Shown piece after piece: positions 24,136 through 36,522 of a stretch of 64,000 nt of DNA (position 1 is its first letter; each line of letters begins with the position of its first letter). The notes under the pieces are model-generated. The model was not told the origin of the DNA, did not search any database, and saw only the letters and a list, made by a program, of their open reading frames with translations. Position numbers and translations under genes: made by a program. The stretch comes from Fasciolopsis buskii. Its lineage: Eukaryota > Platyhelminthes > Trematoda > Plagiorchiida > Fasciolidae. Location of the stretch: the NCBI GenBank assembly GCA_008360955.1, contig LUCM01002218.1, forward strand, positions 62,001-126,000, given 5' to 3'.

Positions 24136-24370
24136 TTGGCGAACAAGCTTGTTTTCTGTTATTCGTATGCACGATCAGAGTGCGGTTAATTCAACTTGCA
24201 ACTATCAAAAATCGTGAAATCCGGGAAACGTTCGTTCGTACGTCTCCGTGTGAAACATACTACGGAGAGTAAAATCAAATACATGGGGAACTTTTGTCCT
24301 GGTTCTGAATTCTGGCCGTGCGTGACGGACATACATTTTCCGACAAATGGCCCAGTGATTCATAAATAAA
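24136..24370 (-). mobile_element. Second, more decayed Penelope-like relic
   Basis: The minus strand reads AICRKMYVRHARPEF, resembling TCSRGKMYIGRTTRRL of the 8-kb relic. The downstream flank GGCGAACAAGCT-GTTTTC is shared with 7674-7700, so both the coding end and the 3' flank match. The intervening C-terminal blocks are missing or unreadable. Likely a deleted copy of the same element. Confidence 0.45.
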
Positions 24371-25003
24371 CCTAGCTTCCATTGAAGCTCCCAATGACTC
24401 AAATGCTTGTCATCCGAGGAGGTAAGTTGTCAGTGGTTTCCAGTCATCCTTGTTCACATCACAAAGGATGCATGCACATTTACCTTTACTTTCAATTTAA
24501 TGCAGCTGCATCTTCGAATAGGATAAGGAGGTTTCATGAATATCCTTGATTGCGCCTACCCGTGCTTGGTGGTTAGCAGCAAGGTCTCTCCATTTATCGA
24601 TCCAGTTAAATTTTCACTGTCGAGTGTCATCCACGTTCCGTAATCCAGTCGACAGCATTCAGGACTTTGATTTGAATGGAAATGACTCGTCGCCAGAAGA
24701 TCGATCAGGTGATTTTGCTTCGTCTTAGCATGGTCATATTATATAGGCCAGATGGGACGGAGCGCCACCTGCAAGCGTTACAAATCACCCTTCCCAAATT
24801 AACCGGAATAGAATGTCGTGTGATTTCATGACCACCGGAAGGCAACTCTTGCAGATCTCCTTCGGGATTCCGTATTCCCTTGAGACCATTCCACACTTCA
24901 ACATGCAGATCACCCCAGTTATTTCCTCTAATGATCTTGGGTTGTAGCTAATATTGTAGGAAGTATGCGGTGCTGGAACTACAGCTGTTCCTGATACTCA
25001 TGA

Positions 25004-25342
25004 AACGAGTGGCATGCGAGCAATTTTCATCAGATCAAGAGACAGCATAAAGGAACTGATAATAGAGTTTGGATTCCTTTTATTCAGCAAGAACTGTCGA
25101 CTCTTTCGGACACTGAGCCGCAAAATTTGGAGCTATCTATCAAGCAAATAGGTGGGCATTCCCTTTGTGACTGCTATATGAAGACCTTAACCTTGGCACA
25201 TCACGAACCAGTAAGAAAGAACGAAATGAGATTAATTCACAACAATTTGATGCTAATTTTGCCAGGAATCAACCATCAGTTAACAGTATCACTCAGTGGG
25301 CTCAACAATGTCCTTCGGTATTTTTCCGGCATTTTAATGTGA
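25004..25342 (+). CDS. Uncharacterised open frame, possible exon
   Basis: A 113-codon open frame follows the stop at 25001-25003. Its composition is protein-like and includes RVWIPFIQQELSTLSDTEPQ and, later, IGGHSLCDCYMKT. There is no ATG near the 5' end, so it would be an internal or terminal exon, but no partner exon or domain was recognised. It may equally be a retroelement fragment. Confidence 0.2.
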   Translation, partial: NEWHASNFHQIKRQHKGTDNRVWIPFIQQELSTLSDTEPQNLELSIKQIGGHSLCDCYMKTLTLAHHEPVRKNEMRLIHNNLMLILPGINHQLTVSLSGLNNVLRYFSGILM

Positions 25343-26059
25343 CATCTGGCAAATCCAAATTCCAATTAAATTTAATTCTTATTTCCAGAAGTTTGAAAAT
25401 TTCCAAGTTCGTAACTGCTGGTTAGGTACTTCCTTACATTTTTATCCAAGACAAAATGTTTTGGGTAGATACAGACGGGGTATGATTTTATACAAAGCAT
25501 ACACTCCACTTCATTGCATTTTTCCCGATTTATGGCAGACTGTAAAGTATCATTTTATTCGAGACAACACGGTTATCAAATTCCGGTAGAGCGAAATACT
25601 TATCACTTTTCGAAAAGTGGCCATTCATTTTTCAATTTGACTACTTTTATTTGATCAAGAGACAATCTCTGTCACCATAACGATAAACTCACCTCTACCG
25701 GTTATGCATTCTAATTTGATCCGTTGTTGCGAATTTTTCTGATTTTAGTTGTGTGAGCGTGAACATCTTAAAATGGACTACGAAACTGGGATGATTTTGT
25801 CGGAGAGTCGTCTTTTTGAATTACCAGTTTCACACATGTTTTTCTAGGCACAACACGCCGTTTTCGTCGTTATTGCTGCTCGTCACGTATGCCTACCCGG
25901 TACTCTTTTATCCAATCATTCCTACATATTGAACCGAAAATGCCAATACTTTTGGGATTTGTGCCCCCTTTCTGAAGAGTAGCCTTGCCTGACCAACGAA
26001 AATCCTCCAACGGTTCTCCATGTGATTCTTAAGTGGACTTCTCATCCACTCACGTACAT

Positions 26060-26245
26060 AATTATTCAAAAGAGATTCAAATGGGGAACTAACAACGGAG
26101 TGCACCAGTGTAATGGTGGTTGGGCACGAAAGTACCGGGGACGCATAAGTGATAAGCGGCAAAACTGCGCAACCGGTCAAGTGCCCCCCAGAGAATTTTT
26201 CATCCGACCTTATACGAGACATACTACTGTAAAGATAAATCAAAC
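26060..26245 (+). repeat. Dispersed repeat family C, copy 2
   Basis: Colinear with 3335-3500: GTGCACC, GGTTGGGCACGAAAGTAC, GATAAGCGGCAAAACTGCG and GTCAAGTGCCCCCCAGAGA correspond in order. It also carries a longer minus-strand open frame (25908-26243, 111 codons) that may reflect an old coding element. Confidence 0.5.
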
Positions 26246-27478
26246 GGTCCTTGGGTTGAGGAGCTCAGCATTTCCTAGTGTTGTGCAGAATGAATATAAT
26301 CCGTGCGTTATTTCGCGATTTCTTCATAATAAATATCTTGTAAAACTTAAAGCATTATTACTAATTATTATTTGTTTATTATTTTTTAAATCTACCTGGG
26401 AGAGCATGCATGGTGCATCTGCAATAATCTGAGATAAGACTCCAGAAAAGAACTGCCGTCGTGAAAATTTATTATCAATGTAAGTGCCTTTGTGTTCAAG
26501 TTGGGATAGGACTGATTTCCTGTGTGAAAGCATACTGATGACAGTTTATTCGTTACGGTTGATGTAAATGTTGACTTTGTTAACCCTAAAACGTTGGGGA
26601 ATTCTAAAGGCAAAAGTTTCGGTCAACCACAGTTATGAGGTTAGATCTTTACCTTTTCAGTTTGGTAACATTATTTCACTTTCTCTCACTCACTACTTCA
26701 CTGTCACAGTAACAAAGTGAGGGATTAACACAGCACTTTGAATGAGTTAGTTTCAAGGTCAGATATGATGTAATTCAGTATCCATTGTAAGCGAAAGCCT
26801 GTTGGCTATTAACCATGAGTTCTAGCCCCAGCTAACGGAAAATACCTCGATTAACAATTAATTATCTTCAGTCGATAAACACAGTTATACCGATGGTTAG
26901 AGTACTTTATAAGTTTGTTGGACAAGAAAATCTCTTTTCATTTATGAACTTAAACTATGATAGATCTTATGACCTTTCCAAAGACGCAATTAAAATTTTC
27001 ATACTCCGGTGAGGTTCTGTTTCTCTTGCTCAGGCGCTCTTACCTAGACATCCGAGGTTATCCGCGTTTAACAAGCCCGAATATAATGTATAAGGAATTA
27101 ATGAACAAATCTTGTAAATAAATTCTTCGTTAATGTTGAGGTTTCCTACTCCTAGCAAGTATTATGACTCTAAATGAGCCATTGGTGGAAATTTTTGAAT
27201 GCATAGTAATCAGTAGCTACGTGTATCTACCGGTCTAAACACTCAACAGACTAACTCTTACCGGAGCTTGTTCGTACCGCGTGAAAGAGATTTCCAAATT
27301 GAAACGCACTAGTAATGGTCTTAAACGTTTTTGCTATTTCTTTTTTAAATGTGTTACCTCGCTGTTGAGGTGTTCGCATTCCGGAGAGCCGGACAAATGG
27401 ACACCGTTAGTCACTGTATAAAGACAGATAACACCTTCACTTACCCTATCTTTACAACAGCGTTTTGTAGATTCCCGT

Positions 27479-27676
27479 TTAACCACTGGACCACTCTGCT
27501 GCGGCTTTCAACTTACCCCAAACCAAATCAACTGATTCTCTTGTATCTTCGGGTGAAGTGACGACGTCCGTTAACAACCTTAGTTCGATCTCCGCTCTGA
27601 AAGCTTCCATTTTCTCTCGGGACATAAGAGGATCCATGTTAAATCGTATCGGGGAAATTGCCTTTATACCAGTCAT
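27479..27676 (-). mobile_element. Possible retroelement ORF fragment
   Basis: 65-residue open frame containing REKMEAFRAEIELRLL and VDLVWGKLKAAAEW. It resembles the helical linker (F...L..R........D.V...W..LK.A) found between endonuclease and reverse transcriptase of non-LTR retrotransposons. No neighbouring RT or endonuclease block is readable. Weak. Confidence 0.3.
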
Positions 27677-28329
27677 TAAACAAAGGCAACGTTTCGCGCG
27701 TACCAGCGCATGGCCCTAGCCTAGCTTGTTACCAGCCCAGCATCGTGATTCGCTCTACCGCCCTCTTCTGCCGAAATCAATCGTGACCCGATTAGTTTAC
27801 ATTCATTCGGCACCCTAGGATTTGCCGCGTTATAATTCTGTCATCGTTAGTTCATAGTATTCTCGTTGAATATTTCGCTCCACTATGGTCTCCGTTCGCC
27901 GATGCAGTCGATCAAAATTACTATTCTTTAAAAACCATATCGTTTCTGCACCTCAAAGATCTTACCATCGATCTAAAAGAGGCACTTGTGCTGGCTGCCT
28001 TGCACCTCTTAAATACACCCTTCTGGCCAAGATGTCAATTCGGGCATTATTGAGTACCAACATCCACTCTCTGGTAACTAAAATGTCTGTTAGAGTCGCC
28101 ATGGTGCAACATAGATTGTGCCCCCAACCTGCTGGTGACTTGCTTGTCACGAATTCAGATTGAACCATTCCACATCCGGAAAAGCTTGCATGCTGGATGG
28201 TGGAGGATGGGAACATTTCCAAACTTCGTTGCAGGACTAGCAATTATGAATTGCTTTTTATCCCAAGTCAGGCTAGAAGGCAAAGGCCGTCGTAAAATTG
28301 GAGTTCCCGGAGCAGACAATCAATAGTGG

Positions 28330-31300
28330 TCCGATCAGACTTGCCCAGAAAATAGAGGTAGACACGGAGCAACACTATCTTTATTAATCGCGCCAATTAT
28401 GCAGAGCTATCCTGGCAACAGAAGAATTTCATTATTTCCTAACTGCGTGCAGTATGAAATGCAGATATTAGTCAACGTTTTGGTTAGCTCAGATTCCTGG
28501 TCTTGAGAACCCTTACCCATGATGAATAAAATGTCTGAAACGTACCAATTATTTCAGCAAATGTTTTCCTGTTTAGAAACGTAAGCTCAAATGGCGTATC
28601 CCAAATTCGATACACTGCGAACGGAACGCAATGCTAATCCAGTGAAAAGTTAAAGTATTTCCATTAATTGTAAATTCAACCGGGTTGGGCATATAAAATG
28701 TAAATGCTGCGAAGGGTTGACACTAAGATTTTTAAAAAATAAATGTTCAAGCATAACTAAATTTAGATCTACGATGGGCACCAAAACACAGACACCTAAA
28801 CCTAATGCACTGCTTTTGACATTTATTTAGCTCTGGTATCAAAATCTTCCTATGAATACAACCTTTTTTTCATTGCTAGCGGAAATATCACGGTGTTGGT
28901 CCCGTGACTGCAGTCTTTCGGGCAATAGGTTGACTGGTGCTGTATTGAATCCATTTTTTTTAATTGACCATTGAATTCAAGATCCCAGACTCACTAAATC
29001 AACGCTTTATGAACTTGTTTTTTTTACTCAACTACGCATTTCACTGTACGTGTGCCTGATGTAAAATATGAAAAAAATTATTCACCCGTACTCGAAAAGA
29101 ATAATGAACCAAACGGAGTTCTGCGAGCTCCGCGTGAAAAAAGGTGAAAATTAAAACAACACTTAAATAATTGCAAATTTCGCATTTGAACCACTGATTG
29201 TATTCATCCATCATTTAGTATATTAACATAGCTTGTTTAAATGTTTGGTAAATCTGAGTTGTTATTTTATGAACTATTTAGTAATTTTCAATTTGGTGTT
29301 CACTGTCGGCCCCAGTATAAATGAAATCGGACTAATGTGACGGGATTAGATCGTGTAATATTTAACCACGATTTAGTTCCTGTCTGTGGTAGAAATGATC
29401 CAGACGAAATGGGTGTTTTCAATCAGCTGACAACTACTTGTCAGCTGATGTAAATCAAAACCCGGTGGGTATATTTAATCTTCAGATTGTCAACTCACTC
29501 GCCTCGTTTATTCAATGATATCGGTTGGTTTATCGTTTAATTGAATTTGAAGCTTATTCAGTACCAAGAGTGAAACTGAGCCCTTGTACTGTATTTATTT
29601 TACTTCGGAAATATTATAACAAACAAAAGTGCAATAGTGGGCAATAAACCTAAATTGAAAGTTTCACACTATTGGCATCTATGAATATGTGGTAGGCAGT
29701 TCATGATATTTGTTAGTTGATCAGTGAAAAATGAATAAACCACGGACACACGCCTGCACTGGGCCATTATTTCCAAACAATTGCCGGTTCAATCTCGTTT
29801 TGTCACAAGTGCAATCGGTTTCTCGCTTGCTTTATCGATTCCACAGATGCGTTTGTTGTCGACGGTGAATAAATTATACATGAATAGTCTGACTGCCGAA
29901 AGCTGGTCCGCGTCACGATAGTCTGTGCAACTGTGTGGTGTGAATTCATGTTTGCGTATTGACGTCCACCGCGGTAGAGTTGAACCTGAACGATGAAAAG
30001 GAGTTGGTGGTTAAATGCTAGATCTCTAGTGCTTCAGCATTCCCTAGTGGTCTCAGTCGGATTTACTTGGATCGATTAGGCCGCACTTGGTAGATGAGCC
30101 CAAATGTATGGTTGTGGTCTGTGCGTTGACTATATTTCATGTGTGCTAAGACGGTGCCAGATATCGTTCCTGATTAAGCCAGCGTGGGTGTTGCTATTTC
30201 ATGTGAATGGATAATTACTGAGCCGTTCGACAGTTATAGAATGGGTTTATGGTACTACAGACATCTTCAATATCACTCGGCTTAAATAATCGAGGGCGCA
30301 ACCATAGCCTTTGCACAGCGGAGTGTAAGCTGAAAGACAGCAGTCTGTTGATGCACCTTTCCCAAACGCTCCCTGGGACCTCCTTAGCCGTTCAACTGAA
30401 GGATCCATGCAACTGTAATGGTGCGATAGATTTCGGTTAGCGACTATTGATAGTGTAGATCTTATCCGTCTATTCATGCTTAAATGTCTTTGCAATCCGA
30501 ACTGAACCTCGCCGAGGTATCTGGTATCTGTTTTCCCTCAACCCAATTTAGGTCACCTAATGGGCAGTCCTCCGAGGTGTGGTCTACAAAGCCTGCTTAA
30601 GTACCTGATGGAAACCAAGAGAGCCCCAAGTTTCCCCACGCAGCACTGCAGAGCACGAACTCGGAAGTTCCAATCCTATCAAATATACATAAATTATCAA
30701 TTTGTCATTCATTTAGGTTGTTATCCACTCGTTGTTCGATGAGAAGCGGGTCGAGGAAGCTTATGTTTCTAGAGAAATTGTTTCGGAACGTAAACGATGG
30801 TTTTACACATGACTGTATATGATTTCGTCCATTTTCAAAAGGTTGCACTCGACAGTTTTTGATTTTCTGCTCCCAACTCTGTGGATGGTGAGAAACGCAC
30901 TTACCACGTTTACGAAGCGGTTTGTTCCCAAAATTTGAGAACATATAGCCCTAGTACTTAGCCTATCTGTTCTCGTACTCAATCAGGCCGAGAAACCCAT
31001 ATACCTGAACCCACAGAAGCAGGTGAATGACCGCCCACAGAAAGAAGCTGAGGAAATTGACACGATATACCTGAGTTGAAAATGAATGGTTGGAATGTAG
31101 ATGCAATTTTCAATGACGCAGCGAAACGTCATGATGACTGCAGCTGGCAGAATACGTTGAGCAACTCCTATATGTGTTTGTCACTTTAAGAATACAAATA
31201 AAAGTACGAGTCAATCTACTTTTGTTTTGCTTCACGTCCTTTTATTATTTTATTTGTGATTCGTTTGGGATAACCATTTCGCATCAACATGTTTCGTAAA

Positions 31301-31840
31301 ACACCGAGCTCATTTTCAGTTGTATCATCCCTAGGCAATTTTATTTCTGCATCAACTAGGCACTATATACAAGGTTTAACTTCAAATTTTAATAACTATA
31401 GCTTTGTAAATACATGAACAGTCCAAAGAACTTTGCCCTTAAGTAAACTGATTACCAGTCGAGCCCTCTCTCTCTCGACGACTTTTATGCACATCAAGGG
31501 AAGCAAAGCTGTGATCGGTTTCTTCTTCTAATTTGCCGTGAACCCTTGGGTGGATATGGGTAAAGAGGAATATCTTAGGGATTACATAACAACACGCGCT
31601 TTTACCACGCATAGAATATCACCAACGTATCATTGGTATCGCGTCAAACATAAAAACACCCGACAAATGGAAAATGTTATGATCGATGACCATTCAAAGG
31701 TTTTGGAACCGCAGATTTCATTCCCGCTAATAACTTTCTAAAAGAATCTGTTCTTTTCTCAATATTTCGAAATTGACGTTATTTTAAATAATGCGCGGTT
31801 GAATATTTTTATATGTCCGCGAAATGATTCATAAAAGCCC
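28330..31840. other. No gene recognised
   Basis: AT-rich between 28.6 and 29.6 kb with runs of T and A. Open frames are at most 82 codons and overlap on both strands around 30250-30500. Nothing with a domain was seen. Confidence 0.45.
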
Positions 31841-31845
31841 GTTCT

Positions 31846-32330
31846 GTGATTGGCTAGTCCACACATTGATCAAGGCCACCCAACAAAACTATATAAACGA
31901 TAGAGCTCACTTGAATTCTGTCTAGTGTTGGTGGATCACCAATAAACGCGCGGCGGTACTCTGTGTTCGTCTTCTCTCTTCCGCTAGCGGACTGGGCTAG
32001 CTGTTTGTATTTCGCGCTACTTGTTGTTTCGTGTGGCTGCTCATTCAAGGGAGCAGCAGATCTGTCCCATTCGTTGTGCGATTACGGGCCCTGGGTCTTG
32101 AACCCGAACATTTTGTGTCTTTAACCTCTGTGTGTGTGTTCGTGTCCTACTAGACCACAGGCTTTGTGCTGCTGTGATATCGTGCGCCGCGAGTACTTGT
32201 GTCTTGTCCTTCAGTGTGTGCATAGACCAACCAAACTCGGCAATACAACCGAAACAACTACTTAGGTAGACATGTGCATCTACAATAAATTGTTTCTTTT
32301 TAAAATTATGCATTAAATGCCAAATAAAAG
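31846..32330 (+). mobile_element. LTR-like block (possible solo LTR)
   Basis: TATATAAA at 31890-31897 is followed by AATAAA at 31941-31946, about 50 bp apart, as in the U3-R-U5 layout of a Ty3/Gypsy LTR. The block is more GC-rich than its surroundings and has no coding frame of its own. No second copy, target-site duplication or primer-binding site was identified, so the limits are approximate. Confidence 0.35.
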
Positions 32331-32465
32331 GAAAATTAGTGCATTTGGGAATAAAGTGTTTTGTATTACCTCAATTTCTGCTCCGTGTTTTGACGGTTTC
32401 CAATTTTTTGTTATTTACACAAAATTATTAAGTTTTTAATGTCAACTAGTGATTCCTTGTTAGCA

Positions 32466-32810
32466 AAACATGGAAGGACTGTACATTCGTTTTACCCGTG
32501 TTTGAAATCATCAGTAGTACTTAAACAACGCCGCCGAACTTGGACGCGAATTCAGGACGAACGACTGTGAATCGACCGAATTAACCGCTTCGATACCGAG
32601 CAAGTGCTCAGGATTTTGATGAAGTTAACTGCACGATATTGCACCTATCCGGTATTGAATATCATGGCCACGGGCCGCAAGCGCATGCCGACTGACCCCT
32701 ACTCGTACATAACTTCTCTGCAGAAAGCCCAAGTACGACGAAGGCTTTGGATATGACCTACGCAGCTTGATTACTTGGTACATATTAGTAGTAGGAGATT
32801 CAATATTTTC
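32466..32810 (-). repeat. tRNA-headed repeat family B, copy 1
   Basis: Shares with the next copy the colinear blocks CATGGAAG.ACTGTAC, CCGAACT.GGACGCGAAT, TTGCAC.TATCCG, GACCCCTACT and TTGGATATGACCT, each followed by TAGTAG.AG near the end. On the minus strand the GACGCGAAT block corresponds to a B-box-like GTTCGCATCC in the better-preserved copy at 63600. Confidence 0.65.
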
Positions 32811-32861
32811 ATGATATATTTCACCATTTGATATCAGCGCTCAACTGACCATAAAGAAACC

Positions 32862-33195
32862 ATGGAAGCACTGTACGGCTGTTTCATCCTTGTAAGGAAT
32901 CATCAGCAGTGCATATCCACCGCGCCCGAACTGGGACGCGAATCCGGGACGAGCGATTCTGAATTGAACGCCTTAGCCATTACACTAACGAGCAGGCTCC
33001 GAACGGTTTGTTGAACTTCACCACATGATGTTGCACTTATCCGTCACTGATTTGCATGGTTACTCCGCTCGACCCCTACTGATAGATGACTTCTCTGCAT
33101 GTAGCCTCAGTATGACGCATAGCTTGGATATGACCTGCAGACCTTAGCTACATGGAACGGGTTAGTAGCAGGGAGCTTTACAAGTACTTTATGGT
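32862..33195 (-). repeat. tRNA-headed repeat family B, copy 2
   Basis: Direct tandem neighbour of copy 1, about 400 bp downstream in the same orientation, with all blocks in the same order. Starts near ACCATGGAAGCACTGTACGG. Confidence 0.65.
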
Positions 33196-33807
33196 TGCTG
33201 CATGATTTCAGCAAAACGCCAATTTTTATTCGAGTGCTAAGTGATTGCGCATCTGAAATTTTTCACTTATGAAACTAAGAATTACACTATTTTTTACTTA
33301 GATTATTTGTCTGTGAAATCCGAAATCGTAATCTCCTCAGCATTCGTTTGCTTTTTGGGTTTCCTCAAACTCATAGTCTTCGATCATGCACAACCGTCAG
33401 CACAAGGGATGTATGAGATCGTGAATCCTTTCCGATTTTTGCCTACACTGTGTGGAAATTCAATAGAAATTACTAGTTTGAGGTCAAAACTGACAACTGA
33501 CTTCAGCCTTTTTTTATTACCGTTCTACCATTTAGCATTTCTCAAATGCCTACTTTCAAAATGCAGTAGCCTAACACGATAATTTACAATTTTTCAGAGA
33601 GCCTTGCTTAAAGTGTTGACAAACGACAAAATTAACTGTGATGGGTGATCATTAAGTGCGGATATTTAAAGGTGCTTATAATGAAGAACGGTATACCGGT
33701 ATTGTGAATCTTTGAAGTAAAATTCGAAATATTGCATTTATCATAGTAAGCAGGCACTCAAATAAAATCCATTCGGGGTTTTATGTTTGTCATTTATTAC
33801 TTTAATT

Positions 33808-33945
33808 ACATTATTGATGAAACGAAAATGAACACCAACTTCCAAGGCGGCTGCCTCAAAAGGCTTCCAAATGGGGATATCGACCGGTGGTGGGAGGACT
33901 TAAACGGGCGTATTTCAAGTCAGCACACTCCGACCCTATGGTTTG
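33808..33945 (-). repeat. tRNA-derived SINE-like repeat, family A, copy 3 (decayed)
   Basis: Contains CGACCGGTGGTGGGAGGA, the complement of the family A head after the B box, and an upstream remnant of the tail (ATTGATGAAACGAAAATGAAC). The A and B boxes are mutated. Confidence 0.55.
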
Positions 33946-33999
33946 ACCACCGACCGCGTTCACGGTCACGCCCCTAATCCGAAATTGAACAATCTTATT

Positions 34000-36110
34000 T
34001 TGATCTGTGTATTATGATTATTTTTCGTGCAGAGGAAATAGTGGTCTTTTCCCAAAAGTGTTTATATAAAACAAGAAAAAATTGTTACAGAAACTCAAGG
34101 GCGGTCTTGGTAGATATACCGCGAAATTACTTAGTTCGATCTCCAATTGAATTCACCGAAAAACGTCGATGCACCGGAACTACTCATCGTTTGATAAGTA
34201 GCTCGGTAGTCGAATTTCCAATTTTCCTGTTACCCAATACGATTGCTGCAAAAAGAGCTAAATATGATCAACTGGAAATTTTATGCTCAATCGATTATGA
34301 GACAAAAGTGCTCAATTTTATCTACTGATGATCCCTAATCTCCACTTTTCCCAAGAAACTTCACCGCTGGAGCTCTCTATGGAAAGTGATTGATATCAAA
34401 AATAAACCAACCACCCAGTTGAGAACGTTTGAACAAAACATTCAGTTATCGATTTCCCCCCTCACTGTGGAGCAGAGAGGTAAACATCGTTTATGTAACT
34501 CCGAAAGAAAAATTTTTCTACCTTTTCCGACTTAACATGGCTTCTAAGATCATCCTGATGCAGAATGACCATTTTTGTTTCTATTGTTAGAACCTGATAA
34601 AGAGTTTACAAGTCGGCAAAATTCGGACGTTCTATCGTTGGAGCCATTTTGGAAAGCCATTCTTTTCCTCATAGTCAGCAATTGTTTTCTATTGTGGGAG
34701 TTGATAACGTGCAAGCTCAAACATGACATACGTGCTGACGCACAAACAGCATCAAGTGCACTCCGATAAACAGCCACTTCAATCATTTTTCGGCACACGG
34801 ATAATCTATTAGACATACAAACACTGTCAGGTTAGGGCCCCAAAGCAAAACTCAGAAGAAATTAGTCGACTACATTGGTAAACAAACGCAGATTTTGTTC
34901 CATATGTTGGATTGACTGCAGAACTGTCAACAAGCTGGTTATAGTAAGTGATGATGGATGAACTGCTATTTTAAGGCGTTTGGTTACAGGATGCAGTGGA
35001 GGCTTATGCCGATCGAGCGAAAATAACACCACTTTATCTGTGCAAATTTCAACCTATCTTTGCTAACTACTCCCGATACCTGCAATTAAACAACAGGGAT
35101 TATCGGCTGAATTCAAGCGACACCACATGTGGACGAATTATATTTCCGTTGTCAAGATACTTTGTGGTAAAGCGCTACTCATGCGAATGTACCGGATAAC
35201 CCAGGAACAAAAGCATGTTTAAATCAGCAAAGAGAAGATCATGTACCATACCGCTATCGAATATTTAATTCAAGCGTAAAACCCACGGCAACAGATAATT
35301 TGGAAAATGACTTAGTAATCAACTCTCTAACTATGTTGGACCAGATAATGGGGATATTTTGCAAATGATTCATTATCAGTTATCGGAGTTCATTAAAGCA
35401 TTAATAAAGAATCACGGACTCACAAATCATGTTTTTCATACCTGATAGGGATCAAAAACCTTGTATATTCAAGGGTGGTCCAACTTAAGCATAAAATCAA
35501 GACCCAATCTATACAATTTTACTTGCTGCACTTTGTCAGCTGAATGGCAGATTGGTTAAATTCCGTAGGAACTTGCGCATAAGGTCTCACATCATCCAAC
35601 TTCTGACATCATTTCATTACACGTTCTCTTGTAGGACCTGTGCAAAACTACCCATCCGTAGCTTGTATTCTCGTTTATGCGGTCAAATTCAAAAATCTGT
35701 CGGAATTCGCGTTCATACCCAGGAAAAGACGCCAATTTCGACGAGTAAATTTATCCTTACTTCCAGGCAAACAGTATTAGGCCTGCCGTCCGCTTTTCAC
35801 ACCAGATCGCCCCCTTGACATCATACACCTTGTTAACACGAGTTCAAGTTTTTGTCTTGCCTTTCTTTACTTACATATATTGAGCACCAGTGCCTAGGCT
35901 GTCGGCTGTGAATAACGTTTCTATTACTAGGAACGGCAAGAGATAGCCAGAGGTCAAACTAGGACCACGACGATGAAACATCTGGGCGCTGATAGACGCT
36001 GAAGTTTCCGCAGCCATAAAGGAAATCGTTATTTTTCAGCTCCATGATTTACTCGTGATACGCGTTGGCTGCAAACGATTGGTCCCACGTCAATAACTAA
36101 CTCTACCTGC
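34000..36110. other. No gene recognised
   Basis: Open frames at 34014-34328 and 35552-35818 (plus) lack domains and splice context. No repeat family was recognised. Confidence 0.4.
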
Positions 36111-36129
36111 CTTGAAACCCGAACAGAAA

Positions 36130-36522
36130 ATGCAACTAATCACAAGTATATCATTGATATTTTTACTGATCTTCAATCGCTATTTATTGAATCATTCTTG
36201 TAGACCAAATAGTCCCATCCAGAAACCGATCAAGTGGGATGTCATGAATTCACCGACGGACCGAAAATCACACCTTAACCTTGCTAGCTGGCACCGGACA
36301 GTCGTGATTTTGGCACTAATTGCGCACAATATTGCTGGCCCTACTCAAAGTGTTTGTGCTTTGCCGTTACACACTGATTTAATGAGAGATTATATTATCT
36401 GGTTGCCATCTGGCGAAAAGCAAACAAACAACAAGGTTATCAGCTTTCAGAGCTCTTCGACGAACTGCGTTCAAGACATAACAGCGTCAATACACGTTAT
36501 AAGTGAATGTGACTACAACTAA
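36130..36522 (+). CDS. Uncharacterised small open frame with signal-like N-terminus
   Basis: From the ATG at 36130 the frame encodes about 130 residues. It begins MQLITSISLIFLLIF, a plausible signal peptide or signal anchor, followed by C-containing polar sequence and a second hydrophobic stretch (VVILALIAHNIAG). No family was recognised, and no TATA box or poly(A) signal was seen. It could be a real short gene, an exon or chance. About 220 bp downstream, an open segment after a TTCCAG acceptor (36745-36921) encodes a polar, helix-prone C-terminus ending KKEFMDK and a stop, and could belong to the same or another gene. Confidence 0.25.
   Translation: MQLITSISLIFLLIFNRYLLNHSCRPNSPIQKPIKWDVMNSPTDRKSHLNLASWHRTVVILALIAHNIAGPTQSVCALPLHTDLMRDYIIWLPSGEKQTNNKVISFQSSSTNCVQDITASIHVISECDYN

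Noticed and set aside
24546..24896. Opposed 60-63 codon frames as small genes
   Set aside because: Short, overlapping on both strands, no motif, start context or splice support.
27660..27730. Minus-strand hammerhead candidate (GCGC-TGGTAC-GCGC then GAAACGTTG)
   Set aside because: Stem II and GAAAC are good, but there is no CTGATGA-like core or stem III partner at the right distance.
33241..33582. 113-codon plus-strand frame, hydrophobic
   Set aside because: Begins at a non-ATG codon, follows directly on a family B repeat, and its composition fits AT-rich chance sequence; no domain seen.
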